Assembly: GCF_001411555.2 (NCBI RefSeq)
Contig: NC_049907.1
Coordinates: 38,865,482-38,929,481 of the forward strand
Length of the DNA: 64,000 nt
Direction of reading: 5' to 3'
Source of the DNA: Juglans regia
Lineage: Eukaryota; Streptophyta; Magnoliopsida; Fagales; Juglandaceae
Made by a program: the position numbers and the translations under genes. The notes below the pieces were generated by a model. That model saw only the letters and a program-made list of their open reading frames with translations. It was not told the DNA's origin and did no database searches. Positions 11,700-22,434 of this stretch are shown here, one piece after another; within the stretch, counting starts at the first letter, position 1, and every line of letters begins with the position of its first letter.

Positions 11700-14124
11700 A
11701 CATAAGGAAAAAATGATCTTTGTACTATACCCCAACGAAGGACAATTGTTCTTGGTATGACCTTCAATCTTACAAATGCTACAACGCATTTTCTTCACTG
11801 ATGCAGTCTCTTCACTGATGCAGTCTCTCTCGAATTCTTTGCTCTCAAAGATTTTGGTCTTCCTTTCGTTGGCACCCGTTGAGGATCTTATAAAATTTTT
11901 GAGAAATTTGATATTACTTGTGATTTTAACATAGGGGATTCATTACGTGACATGTCTGCGACTTCTAAATTTTGTTCTTCAATGGTATCCATCAAAAGCA
12001 ACTACTTGTGTACCTTGTCCAACGCAAGAGAAATGTGGTCCATTTTAAACCTTGATTGTGAGCCAAGTTCTGCAATATCGTAAAACTACATCATCAAATG
12101 GTTTTTTTCGCATTATCGGATGTTCATGTGTCGAAACATGGCAATCGGAATTTGGTATTTCACGAATAGCTTGACTCTTAGCGTTGATGGTCCATCTTTC
12201 AAGAACATAGTGATGTGGCAAACTATCTAAGTTTGATTTCTTCATGAAGACACATAGGATATGTCTATAAAGAATATCCAGAAACTCAAACATATGACAT
12301 GTACATATGATATTGCTTCTCTACGGTCCACAGTCACATAATAAATACGTTTATCCTTACCCTTAGGTGCCACCTCATACATCTTACTTTCATCTTCAGT
12401 CTGAACTTTTGTTGTTTTGTACCTTTGGCAATTGAATAGCTCATCTTGAAAGATACTGAAAGACTTCCTTGTATACACTTTGGCTGCCCCTTCTTCAATT
12501 TCCCAACATGTTTTCAAAATCGGTCTAGTTGATTTCATTCTCACATCCTTCTCTTTCTCCATAAAATAATGTGCATCTAAGGCTTTCTCGTACTGATGCA
12601 CAAAGTCACTCACCATCATGCTCGATTGCACATAATCCTTGTAAAATTTATTCATGCTCTCGCTCCTTTGCTTGGTTGACATACTGGCACAAAATGTGAT
12701 TCGCAAGTAAGCTGGAACCCACTTCTCCCGTCGGTTGTAAAGATTTTGCAGCCAATCATTACCAACTAGACCATACTTCACTAATATGGTAACTCATTCA
12801 TTCTCGAACTCATCAGATGTTATTGTATCATGGATACAATGATGGAACTCTTTTTTAAAGTTTGGAAACTTGTTATAGACATGTGCCAAATGTTCTGAAA
12901 ATTTTTGAAAAATATGCCATAAGCACAACCGGTAAGTTATATTTTGGAGTACCTCTGCAATGGCCTTGGCCATAGTTTTGTCATTATCAGTAATAATGGT
13001 TGAAGGGGCACGCCCAAGCATTGCTTCCTGCCATGTTCTCAGTAACCATATATAGGATTCAACTATCTCATTGACTAACAACGCACAACCAAATATTATG
13101 GTTTAGTGATGATGATTAACTCTTGAGAACGGCACAAATGGTATCTTATAAATATTTGTCGAGTACGTCACATCAAACGTGACAACATTTATGAAATATT
13201 GATATGCAGACATTGATCTTGCATCTGCCCAAAAACAGCTTTCCATACACCCATTCTCATCGACTTGCATGAAGTACACAGACTCAGGTTCTTTACACTG
13301 TCGTTCAAGAAAGTATGCATACAACTTTTGTGCATCTCCTACTTCAAACAATTTTCTTCTTTCATTTTCCAAATAATTTTCTACGTCCTTTCCAATACAA
13401 CCAATGTTAAAATCACCACCTACTTCTTTGCTTAACACATACATTATTTTCCTTGTCGTTACACCAGACTCATTCAAAGTGAGAATGAGATTTTTTTGCA
13501 CGTGTGTCACTCTTCAATGTCCACGAAGCATACTAGTACTTGTTGGTGTGAGTAGCTCATGATTGTGTTCAGGCACGAACTTGCATACTATCCACCTTTC
13601 ACCATGCTTTTTTATACACATTGTAGCTTTACACCCAATCTTTGTTTCAGCAGGTTCAGGAATTTGTCTTTTTTTTTTTTGTTTCAGACTTTCACGCATA
13701 AATCCCTCCATTGTACAAACATAGTGAATTCTAATTAATTTTTTTCCCCTCTCGATAATTGCGTATGTTTGGTCCTCATTGTAAAACATTTTCGTCTTGC
13801 ATACGCCTTATAAAATGTTTGGGTGTCCTCAACTTCATCAAATTATTTCCCAATGAACGGTTAAAAAACTCCACTACTAGAAGTGAAATTGAAATTGACT
13901 CCATCTACATCTGCATCTCCATCTTCCACTTTCACTCTATCATCATCAATGTATCCCAAATTCACGACATCTCTTACATTCACATCACATTGATCTTCCA
14001 CGGTTTCATCCTCAATAGTTTCATTTACACCTTCCGGACAGTTTCTAATCGTTAGTATCTCAACATCATCACTATCCAAACTCCACCCAAAATCCTTTAT
14101 CCCAACATAAAACAATGTAATCAA
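11700..14124 (-). pseudogene. FAR1/FHY3-type (MULE-class) transposase, degenerate
   Basis: Reading the minus strand: an acidic N-terminus (from 14124), then the FAR1 DNA-binding domain (FDEVEDTQTFYKAYARR; PEPAETKIGCKATMCIKK; FVPEHNHELL). The MULE transposase core follows, with the first Asp in VVTFDVTYSTN, the second in IITDNDKTM, a CLWHIFQKF zinc/His block and the third acidic residue in RSESMNKFYKDY. A SWIM motif (CTCHMFEFLDIL) and a C-terminal CCHC knuckle (CSICKIEGHTKNNC) complete the family layout. Lesions seen: in-frame stops at 13861, 13843, 13103 (VNHHH*TIIFGCALL) and 12794 (FENE*VTILVKYG); a frameshift in an A-run near 13740; a frameshift just before the SWIM motif near 12300; the SWIM CxH cysteine replaced by Tyr (ILYRH); and a 17-bp tandem duplication at 11794-11827. 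It was once the element's transposase and is no longer codable. Confidence 0.9.
11794..11827. repeat. 17-bp tandem duplication in the transposase C-terminus
   Basis: TTCACTGATGCAGTCTC occurs twice back to back (11794-11810 and 11811-11827). Seventeen bases is not a multiple of three, so it shifts the frame between the basic linker and the CCHC knuckle. Confidence 0.9.
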
Positions 14125-14458
14125 TATAGGATTCAGTCCCTAAAAAATTCTCATATAGCAATTTGTTTGGAAAATGAAATGTAATAAAAAAAAAACACTG
14201 ACCATGTGAAATGCTTGGTTCGTCGTTGTGTAGACAACGAGAAATCAAAGCCAAAAATCCCAAAAATTATACAACAAAACACACTATTAGAAATTAGGGA
14301 TTACAAAAAGAGACAGGAAGGAAATAATGATATAATATTAATACCCCAATAGGTGAGTTATTGTAATCTGTCGACGGTGAGGTGTAAGTGAAATCTTGTA
14401 ATCGATGGTGAAGTGTAAGCGAAATTGGTCCAGGACTGACCATCGATTTAGTTCTTGA

Positions 14459-14520
14459 TCAAATAACACGAAATCCGACAGAGGATTTTCGTGAGGGAGA
14501 TCGATGGAGAGAGATCGAAG

Positions 14521-14594
<74 letters not shown>

Positions 14595-14960
14595 AGCGAT
14601 CGAAGTAGAGAAAGGGAGAGTTGAGCGATCGAAGTAGAGAAAGGGAGAGTCGATCGAAGTAGAGAGAGGGACAATCGATCGAAGAAGAGAGAGAGGAAGA
14701 GTTTACCTGTATGCGTGAATCTGGGTGTTTCGAAGTAGAGAGAGAGAGACAGAGACTCGAGCAATCGAAGTAGAGAAAGGGACAGTCGATCGAAGTAGAG
14801 AGAGGTACAGTCGATTGAAGGAGAGAGAGGGAGAGTCCACCTGTATGTGTGAATCTGGATGTTTCGAAGTAGAGAGAGAAAGTCTTCCGTGAGCTATCGA
14901 AGGAGTGAGAGGAGATCTATTTCGAAGGAGAGAGAGGAGACTTTATCGGGAAGGAGAAAT
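14459..14960. repeat. (GA)n tract and TCGATCGAAGTAGAGAGAG subterminal repeats
   Basis: A (GA)n run at about 14524-14591 is followed by six or more variants of GATCGAAGTAGAGAAAGGGA. There are also two copies of a longer block, CCTGTATGYGTGAATCTGG plus TGTTTCGAAGTAGAGAGAG (about 14705-14745 and 14840-14880). It is the subterminal region of the MULE. The open Leu/Ser-rich frame through it is a by-product of the GA repeat. Confidence 0.85.
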
Positions 14961-14995
14961 ACATGGATCCCCTGTATGCGTCCCCATTATCACAA

Positions 14996-15038
14996 TGTCA
15001 CTTCTCTATTGGTCTCTAATAAATACATATTATAGGTG
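14996..15038 (-). repeat. MULE right terminal inverted repeat
   Basis: The minus strand begins CACCTATAATATGTATTTAT and ends GAGAAGTGACA. It is the partner of 9268-9310. Confidence 0.75.
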
Positions 15039-15060
15039 TTTCCGTTCGGAAGCGTTTCTC

Positions 15061-15270
15061 TTATCTTTTACGTACGGAGCATACAAATATAATTATAGTT
15101 GGGATTGTGTTGCTGTCAAGCCCATAGAGAGTCAATAGCCCGATCCAAGAGTAGGCTGCAGATGGCAAGCAACCCAACCTGTCGGCCACAAAGTAGATGG
15201 GGGAGCTGGCCAGTAAACACACCATCTGTAGCAACATGCCGCTGCCCGAAGACAGCTTGAAATTAGACAA
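15061..15270 (-). other. Unassigned open stretch next to the MULE
   Basis: A 69-codon open frame on the minus strand with a hydrophobic middle (GMLLQMVCLLASSPIYFVAD). Base composition is less AT-rich than its surroundings, which hints at an old coding fragment. I do not recognise it. It does not match the NPF exons nearby. It could be chance. Confidence 0.2.
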
Positions 15271-15624
15271 GTGTAATAGTCGTGAAAATTTTTGTAAAAA
15301 TAAATTATTAAATTAACGTGCTTTGTGTGATATATTAAATTAATTTTATCATCAAAATAAATTTAAAAATTTGACGTACTATATATTAATGGATGCAATG
15401 ATCATAAAGATCGCACATATATATATATATATATATATAAATATATAATATGCAGCTAGCTAGCTAGTCATCTAATCTCCAATATTATGAGATCCCGGAG
15501 CTAGCTTTATATATCATTTGCAAAACTTGCAGGCAGGGCCTCATGAAGAAAATTATTATTTGAATGTTGGGTCAGAGCTTTATGATCATGAGGTCCAGAT
15601 TGTCTCATATTATTCTTGTAAACG
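15271..15624. other. AT-rich spacer with (AT)n at ~15417-15438
   Basis: No gene seen. It contains a short AT microsatellite and CTAGCTAGCTAG-type simple sequence. Confidence 0.6.
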
Positions 15625-17670
15625 TGATTATGATATGTTTTATCAAAGCTGCTAGCTAACTATATATATATATATATATCAGCCTAATACTTAAAAGAGT
15701 CTATAACTGTTACTGTTTATTACTGTTCATCGTGAACAATAAATCTAAATCAGCTGTTCTTTTTTTTTTTCATATCTTGTTACTGTTCATCGACAGTATG
15801 ATGAACAGTAATAAACAATAAATATATTTTTTTTAAATTTTATTTTATCCGTATGAATGCTAATGTGCGACGTAATACCGCAATCGTGCGTAGGGAATGA
15901 GAGAGAGGGAGAAAGAAGAAGTGGAAAAAATATTAATTTTTGAGTTTTAAATGATCAATAAAGAAGCTATTTTTTTTTTCTTCGCATGTTTTTTTCGCAT
16001 ATCTTATTACTGTTTATTATATCATACACTAAAAATCAACTTTAATTTATAAAATACTAATTTTTTATCATTAAATAAATGATGAAATTTTACTGTGCAT
16101 TTTTAAGAGAAAAAAACTATATAATTAATTTAAATTTTTAATATAATTTAAATTTCATAATAAATGATGAACATAAATAAATAATAATTTTATTCTTATA
16201 CATTAGACTATTTTAATATTTGAAATTACACTTTATTTTTTTCTTCAATTTGACAGATGTGGCAAACGTGCTTTTTTTTATCAATTAGAAAATCTTACGC
16301 CATACAGGATTTTACACAAGTACCACTAATTTCAAAATAACCAAGCCATTTATAAAATACTAATATTTCATCATTAAATAAATAATGAAATTTTGTTAAA
16401 TATTTTTAAAAAATTATAATTATATAAATAATTAGAGTTTTAACATAATTTAAATATGATAATATTCTTAATTAACTAAAGAGAACTGTTACAACTAATA
16501 AAAAAGTAACCTGAAAATATGTCATGAATGTGTATTTTATTTTTTTTATTTTTCTTTTCTTTTTTTCATGTATTTTTTTAATCATCATAAACATTTTTAA
16601 AAAAATAAAAAATTTACGACATCATTGGGTCAAGAGGGAATTGACAATCTATTTCTTCCCAAACAAAATTATTGAGTTCGAGAAAGAGATTAATAGATTC
16701 TTAAGTTTTCAGAAACTTTTATATATTTTTTAATTTGTTAATCTAATCATTATAATTTTCTTAAATATAAATTTTTTAAATTTTAAAACAAAAACTACAT
16801 TAAAAAATTATATTCCAATAATATTTTAACTTTTAAAATATTTTTATTTTAACTTTTTTTCTCTCATTTTCTAAAATCAAATAAAATATCTTAATCCAAA
16901 TAATTTTATATATTACTATTCACAAACCATATCACTACTATTAATACATCGATCCAAATCATATCTAAAGATATGATGTCTACGTGTGTTGTTTTTTGAA
17001 GAACGAGGCTGCTGCTGGTACATTAAAATTTTTAAGTTTTAAATCAAACCCTTCATTTTACTACTTCTCATTTTTTTTCTTCGGTTGGATTGCTTCGATT
17101 TATGCAGTGAAGTACTATCACTATCATAAAAATTCTCCACATCTCTTTTCACTTGTTAGGTGCAGAAATTGAATTCATAAAAAATTTTCTATATACTACT
17201 TATTTTACTTATGATTACATTTTTTTTTAACCCAAAACATATTTATATTTTATAAAATAAGTTATTTTTCAACCGGGCAAATGTGTCTTGCACATTGCCC
17301 AACCTCTAGTATATATATATGATCTGCAGCTACTTGCATGCAAGAAAATGCAATATTTTACTCCAACCCTGCTGCATGGAAGTGATCATTATATGGAAAT
17401 AAGTAAAGAAAGGTGATCATAAGCAAATTTTAGTTCTTAATATATAATCCATGTACGGTGGGGTCATGTGCGTTCAACTATATATATTCACGTGAAAATA
17501 TATCCACTTTATAATAATTACTAGGAGCAAAGGAAGCTCTAACTTTATGATCACTTTTACCACCAAAAAGATCACGAGTAGTGGCCTTGTTTCGATTCCA
17601 CGTTTCAAGGAGCCAAATACACGTACGTGCATCCTATCTAGAAGGTGTATATAATGGATCATACCCTTGT
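15625..17670. repeat. Duplicated piece of NPF intron 1, split by a Helitron
   Basis: Sequence at 17330-17670 resembles NPF intron 1 at about 3460-3830. Shared blocks in the same order include TTTACTCCAA, GGAAATAAGTAAAG, AAGGTGATCATAA, TTTTAGTTCTTAA, TCACTTTTACC, AAAAAGAT, CCTTGTTT, GTTTCAAGGA and ACGTACGTG. The left flank of the Helitron (TATCAAAGCTGCT at about 15640) matches the intron just before that block (TATCAAAGCTGCT at about 3440). So the Helitron inserted into an already duplicated intron segment. No NPF exon copy remains beside it. Confidence 0.65.
15679..17309 (+). mobile_element. Non-autonomous Helitron A
   Basis: A 1631-bp AT-rich element. It starts with TC after an A (A|TCAGCCTAATACTTAAAAG) and ends CTAG before a T. 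The 3' end has the diagnostic hairpin GGGCAAATGTG-tcttg-CACATTGCCC about 6 bases before CTAG. There are no terminal inverted repeats and no target duplication, as expected. No Rep/helicase coding is seen. Short open frames inside (16524-17172) are AT-driven and not convincing. Confidence 0.7.
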
Positions 17671-17954
17671 TACTTCTCATCACTTATTTATTTTTTTTTA
17701 TTTCTTTTATTTCTTTTTTTAATGATTAAAAAAGTGACAGTTAGTGAAACTGTTTATTTTTTAATTTTTTTTAATAATTAAGAATGTTAAAAATACCTAA
17801 AAAAATAATTAAAAACATAAAAAATTTAAATAGACTATAAAATAATAGTAGAAAGACCTATCATTATCGATGTATAATATAGAGTTGGTTGAGAGTCATG
17901 ATAGCCATGACTGGATGCCTTTTTGCCTGTGAGAAAGAGTGTGGGGAATGTTGA

Positions 17955-18095
17955 CTTAAAATATTATTTTTAATATTATTATTATTTAAAAATTTTAAAA
18001 ATTAAATTATTTATTATATTTTATATAAAAATTTAATAAAATTATAATGATATGATAAAATGAAATGAAATGCTTTTATTATTTAAACGGACCTA
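17955..18095 (-). mobile_element. AT-rich MITE copy, partial
   Basis: It shares the core order TTTTTAATATTATTATTATTT, AAATTATTTATTATATTTTAT and TTATAATGATATGA with the copies at 22255 and 63184, and ends ATTTAAACGGAC. Confidence 0.55.
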
Positions 18096-18182
18096 TTGTG
18101 TAATTCTTTAAAAAAAAAGTAAAGTTTATAATTAAAAAATTAATTTTAATCCCTAACTCGCACCAGCAACATCAGACAGACA

Positions 18183-18370
18183 CCACTTCGATCATCCACA
18201 GTCCACGCCGTCGTAGACTAGCTCGCAGCTTGACCCTTGGGTTTGTTTCTCCACGTCGTCGCGGATTCGCAACTCCTACTGCTCGTGTTCCTCGAACTCG
18301 AAGCCTCGATTTTTGTTCTGTAATTTTCTTTTCTGCTGAAAACGTGTTTTATCTGGGCCCCGTAAGTTAT
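18183..18370 (+). other. GC-richer exon-like island, unassigned
   Basis: A stretch of balanced base composition in AT-rich surroundings, with an open frame reading TLGFVSPRRRGFATP and onward for ~60 codons from 18230. It could be a captured first exon or 5' leader. No family recognised and no downstream exon found. Confidence 0.25.
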
Positions 18371-18379
18371 TTAGGTCTT

Positions 18380-18556
18380 GGATATGATAGTTCATTTTAT
18401 TTTATTTTATTATTATAATTTTTTTAAATTTTTATATAAAATATAATAAATAATTTATTTTTTAAAAATTTTAAAATAATAATAATATTAAAAAATAATA
18501 TTTTATTTTATTTATTTCAAATTATCTCATCTCATCTCATCTCACTATCCAACAAA
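18380..18556 (+). mobile_element. AT-rich MITE copy
   Basis: The core TATATAAAATATAATAAATAATTTA, then AAAATAATAATAATATTAAAAAATAATATTTTAT and ATCTCATCTCATCTCA are shared with the copies at 19571 and 23229. Confidence 0.6.
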
Positions 18557-18780
18557 AAATATTTTTCTTAGAATACACTTGTATCAATGCTGGAAATTAA
18601 CATTTTTCTTAAGGGGTGTCTCGAATACAATAATAGTAGTGAAAATATAGCATGATAACTGTCCATATGTCATTACACTGGTATGTGATTCATGCCATTT
18701 TGCCCAGAGTACCAAAAATTGTTTTTAATTCTTAATTATTATTTTTTAACAATTGGATTGAGAATTTAGACAAATTTTAC

Positions 18781-18816
<36 letters not shown>

Positions 18817-19320
18817 TTTAAGACTTACATTAAAAAGTATTATTGAGTTTCTCAGTATGTATATTTTTAAGATTTATATTGATATTATTTTATAATATAA
18901 TTTTTATATATATAATTTATTAATTTAATGTCTACTCCGAAACTGTATACCGAAATATACTGTTTCAGTGCCTCAATCGGAACTGTCACGGGAATGAATT
19001 TCAAAACTTTGCTATTACCATTAAAAATACATAATTCAAACAAATGATGTCACGTGTCATTTCTAAGTTTTCTTAAAGTATTTTTATATTTTTATTATAT
19101 AAAAATGTCTAAAATTAAATAAACTGACACACGGTGCCTCCGGATTTGATCATGTTTCATTTATTAACGGTGATGGAAGGCAATTCTAAGAAGATAAGTG
19201 TTATATTTACACACAAATCTTATAAAATGAAGTTTACACATTCACGCGTCTTAATGTAATTCGTCATATTTATTTATAATATAAATAATTTTACACTCTA
19301 ATGAATTATATTAAGTCACA
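18557..19320. other. Spacer without recognised genes
   Basis: AT-rich, with an (AT)n(GT)n microsatellite at about 18779-18817. Nothing else supported. Confidence 0.6.
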
Positions 19321-19570
19321 CGTAAGACTGTTCATCCGAGTCAAATTTTTTTCAGTCTAGTCCAGAACTCGAAAAACCGAACTTCAATTTCGAGTTCCAG
19401 GCTAGAACCCTAGTTGCAAAATCTTGGTACAGCTAAGTCAGAACCCGAGTTTACAATCCGATATCTTTTTTTTGTCAGTTTGAATATTTTGATGTTTTCA
19501 TAAATTAATAGTGTGATCCTTACCACTCAACTTAGTCCGAATCCTCCATCTTCTAAAGACAAGGTTTTTT

Positions 19571-19758
19571 ATGACTCGTTTGGATTGAGAAATCTCAATT
19601 CATCACATTTTATTATTAAATTTTTTTTTAATTTTTACATAAAATATAATAAATAATTTAATTTTTTTAAAATTTTAATTCAACTTTTACATTTCTCAAA
19701 ATAATAATAATATTAAAAAATAATATTTTATTCAATTTCAAAAATCAAGTCATTATGT
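19571..19758 (+). mobile_element. AT-rich MITE copy (CTCGTTTGGAT family)
   Basis: It starts near ACTCGTTTGGATTGAGA and has the standard core (CATAAAATATAATAAATAATTTAA, then ATAATAATAATATTAAAAAATAATATTTTATTCAA). Confidence 0.65.
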
Positions 19759-19799
19759 TCTATGGGTACCTAAATCATGCTTTTATCTGTTTTATTATC

Positions 19800-19800
19800 A

Positions 19801-19842
<42 letters not shown>

Positions 19843-19853
19843 TATTATTTTTA
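19800..19853. repeat. (ATT)n microsatellite
   Basis: About 16 ATT/TTA repeats with one interruption. Confidence 0.9.
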
Positions 19854-19904
19854 TCGAGCCGGGTGTTATCATCATACGGTGAAAATTTTGTACTCTATTA
19901 TTTA

Positions 19905-20062
19905 CTAATTTCAACTCATCTCAATTTATCATTATATTTTTTTCAAATTTTAATGTAAAATATAATAAACAATTCAATTTTTTCAAATTTTAAAATAATA
20001 ATAATATTAAAAAATAATATTCTAATAATATTCAACTCAACTCAACTCAATTCAATATACAA
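19905..20062 (+). mobile_element. AT-rich MITE copy
   Basis: It has the same core as 19571-19758, only ~150 bases away and in the same orientation, ending ATTCAACTCAACTCAACTCAA. Confidence 0.6.
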
Positions 20063-20079
20063 ACACAACATATTCCAGG

Positions 20080-20215
20080 TTCTTTTGCGCCGACACTGCC
20101 GAATGCTCTTCCTCCGTATCAGGAATGAAATGCTCAACCATCTGCACCAAATCAGCCGAGCACAAACCTGAAACCTTGGCAAAAGACTCCACAAGATTTT
20201 TTGGTCTTTACGTAT
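20080..20215 (-). pseudogene. Captured coding fragment, family not recognised
   Basis: On the minus strand one frame stays open and protein-like (PKNLVESFAKVSGLCSADLV, then QMVEHFIPDTEEEHSAVSAQ) with normal codon composition. It ends where the AT-rich repeat resumes, with no start or splice context. It is probably a gene piece carried by a transposon. Confidence 0.35.
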
Positions 20216-20470
20216 GCTAAAAGTTGATTGAATGTACTCTTCTTTTAATTTTAGAAGAGTTTAATTTCTGTAAACATCAAAACTTCTAACTTAAAAATAA
20301 AAAAATAAAAAAATGGAATTCAGAATTTGGATTTTAAAAAGCCCGTATTCATCCAGTCAGGTTCTAGCCAGAGTCTGACTCCGACTAACCCGATATGGAT
20401 TTCGGCTTGGGTTTAAAACTCGAGTTTCAATCTGGGTATAACCGAATTCCTGAACTAGAACCTGAATAAT

Positions 20471-22254
20471 CAGTCATAGTCACAGCAGATTGTAGATTTT
20501 TTTTATGTAGGATTTGTGCGTGGACAAAATATTTCTCTTCTAATGGGATAATGCTAGAAGTTTCAAACCACAAGAGAGGAGTTGTTAAAAAAATGTACAT
20601 GGTCCTAAATCTAAATCGGACATAGCTTAGAGCATTCACATTCGATTTCTTAAATTTTTTGCCTAAATTTTAACTAAAAAAGACACTCTTTATAATTTTA
20701 TCTTAAATTTTACTTATCTTTAAAAAAACATTCTACATCTCATTCCATATCATTTCTCTATTCTATTAAAATAATATTCTTCTATTATTTCTTTATTACT
20801 TTTTTCTCTCACTTCCATTTACAAACTTAACTACTCAATATTTTTTCTTATGTTTTGAACTATTACTGTAGTAAATATTTTAAACAAAAATTTAAATTAT
20901 TTTTTTATGGTTATGATAATATTTTTTATTTTTTTTAATTTTAGTAATTATTTAAATTATTTTTAAAATTATTATTTAAAACTATAATAAATATGAGTAT
21001 GAGAGAAAATACAGATAATTAGAAGAAGAATTTATTTTATTTATTAGAATAAAATATTGATAAAAGATTATTTAGGAGATAAATAATCATTCCTTATATT
21101 TGAGGAACAATTGTTCATCCCCTAAATCAAAATCTTAAAATAGGAAATGGGATAGGAGAGAGTTTTTCAATTTTTTCCTATAATTTAGGGATAATAGTGA
21201 AATAGGGCATGAGATGTAAATGCTCCAATAATGTCCCATCAAAATTTTATTTGATTAAAAAAAAAAAAAAAAAAAGTAAAAAGGCCACTTGGATGAGAGG
21301 TGGCGAAACCTGAAACCACTTGGCTGGCATGCAAATAATGTCGTCGAGGTGCTAATATTAGTACATAACTCATCTATGTATTTGGTAGACAAAGTCACAA
21401 AACGTGCCTTTCACATTATTTATCACGAAAAGGAAAGGCAGAATTGAATCCACTAATAACAAGCACTCGACAACCTTACCATTTTCGTTTTTTCCGCCAC
21501 CAGCTCTGAATGTTTCTAGTTAATTGACTAGCCTTTTGTCGTTTTGTTATATATGTGGATCATAAAACATCTTAAACCCTTAATGGAAGATTTTATAAAC
21601 AATAGCTAGGAATTTACATGATGACCCTTCAATTATTATATATCTACTTTCCTCTTCAAATTACACCTTCAATCTTATCATAAAACAATAAAATATTTCA
21701 ACTGGTGGACTCGTGTAAACTCGAGAACCTTATCATATAGTACTCTGTATTCCAAAGTGCCTATTTGTGAATACAATTACTCTTATATATTTTTAAACTA
21801 TTTTATTATTATTGACAGATGATCAGAGATATTCTTAACATTTAAACGGAGTTTAAAAATCACAAAAAAATTGTCAATTTATTTTCCAAGGCCACTTAGC
21901 GAGCGAGAAGTCTAACATCCTAATCTTTTTAAGGCTAAAAATTTTTGTCACTTGATTACTAATTTTGAGGGATCAACTAGTCTAAACTGCATGAGGTTGA
22001 CCCGACTAATTTGTTTATATGGTACATCCTTTCTCGTAATGATCTAACAATATCCACAGTACAAACCTTCAAGACATCTTAAAGATCATCCCTTGAGTAA
22101 GATTATAGTGGCTGTTTTATCCTTGAGTTTTAATTGAACTATAAAAAATACCTCATGCACCTAGCTAATATGATATGCGTGAGTTTCAATTGTTCACAAT
22201 TGTTTAAATTGTGAATAATCCCCCGACCTTTCTATTGCAAAGAATAGAATAACT
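20471..22254. other. AT-rich spacer, no gene seen
   Basis: Only simple A/T runs (poly-A at about 21257-21274) and low-complexity sequence. No open frame resembles a known protein. Confidence 0.6.
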
Positions 22255-22434
22255 GCGTTTGGATGTTGAACTGAGTTGAATTGAGTTTAATTGATATGAT
22301 AAAATATTGTTAGAATATTATTTTTTAATATTATTATTATTTTAGAATTTAAAAAAGTTGAATTATTTATTATATCTTATGTTGGAATTTATAAAAGTTA
22401 TAATGATGAATTGAGATGAATTGATGATCCAAAA
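22255..22434 (-). mobile_element. AT-rich MITE copy (CTCGTTTGGAT family), reverse
   Basis: It starts GCGTTTGGATGTTGAACTGAG and ends TGAGATGAATTGATGATCCAAA, with the core in the reverse orientation. This is the tidiest reverse copy. Confidence 0.7.

Larger units (their letters stand above)
9268..15038. mobile_element. Mutator-like element (MULE) with FAR1-type transposase and GRF-finger gene
   Basis: The left end (9268-9310, starting CACCTATAATGTGTTGTTAT) matches the reverse complement of the right end (14996-15038) at about 35 of 43 positions, ending in the shared block GTGACA. Internal content fits a MULE: a decayed FAR1/FHY3-family transposase on the minus strand (11700-14124) and a GRF-type zinc-finger gene on the plus strand (9777-10814). 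The subterminal regions are repetitive: CT-rich CCTCCCCTC blocks on the left, GA tracts and TCGATCGAAGTAGAGAGAG repeats on the right. I could not find a clean 8-11 bp target duplication, so the exact termini could be off by a few bases. It is probably immobile because the transposase is broken. Confidence 0.75.
19320..20470. other. Composite repeat region enclosing MITEs and a gene fragment
   Basis: Both edges carry related degenerate motifs (left TGTTCATCCGAGTC at 19329 and CTAGAACCC; right TATTCATCCAGTCAGG at 20346 and TTCTAGCCAGAG), full of GAACCCGAGTTT/CGAGTTTCA variants. Between them lie two MITE copies, an (ATT)n tract and a coding-like fragment at 20080-20215. This looks like one transposon with nested insertions. 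No full boundaries were defined. Confidence 0.3.

Noticed and set aside
13759..14055. 98-codon plus-strand frame
   Set aside because: Shadow of the minus-strand FAR1 transposase N-terminus.
14459..14764. 101-codon Leu/Ser-rich minus-strand open frame
   Set aside because: It is a translation of the (GA)n tract and its variants, with no domain or splice context.
15061..15270. Hydrophobic frame considered as an NPF exon copy
   Set aside because: It does not align with any of the three NPF exons; kept only as an unassigned stretch.
16524..17172. Short Phe/Ile-rich open frames inside Helitron A
   Set aside because: AT-driven, no Rep or helicase motifs.
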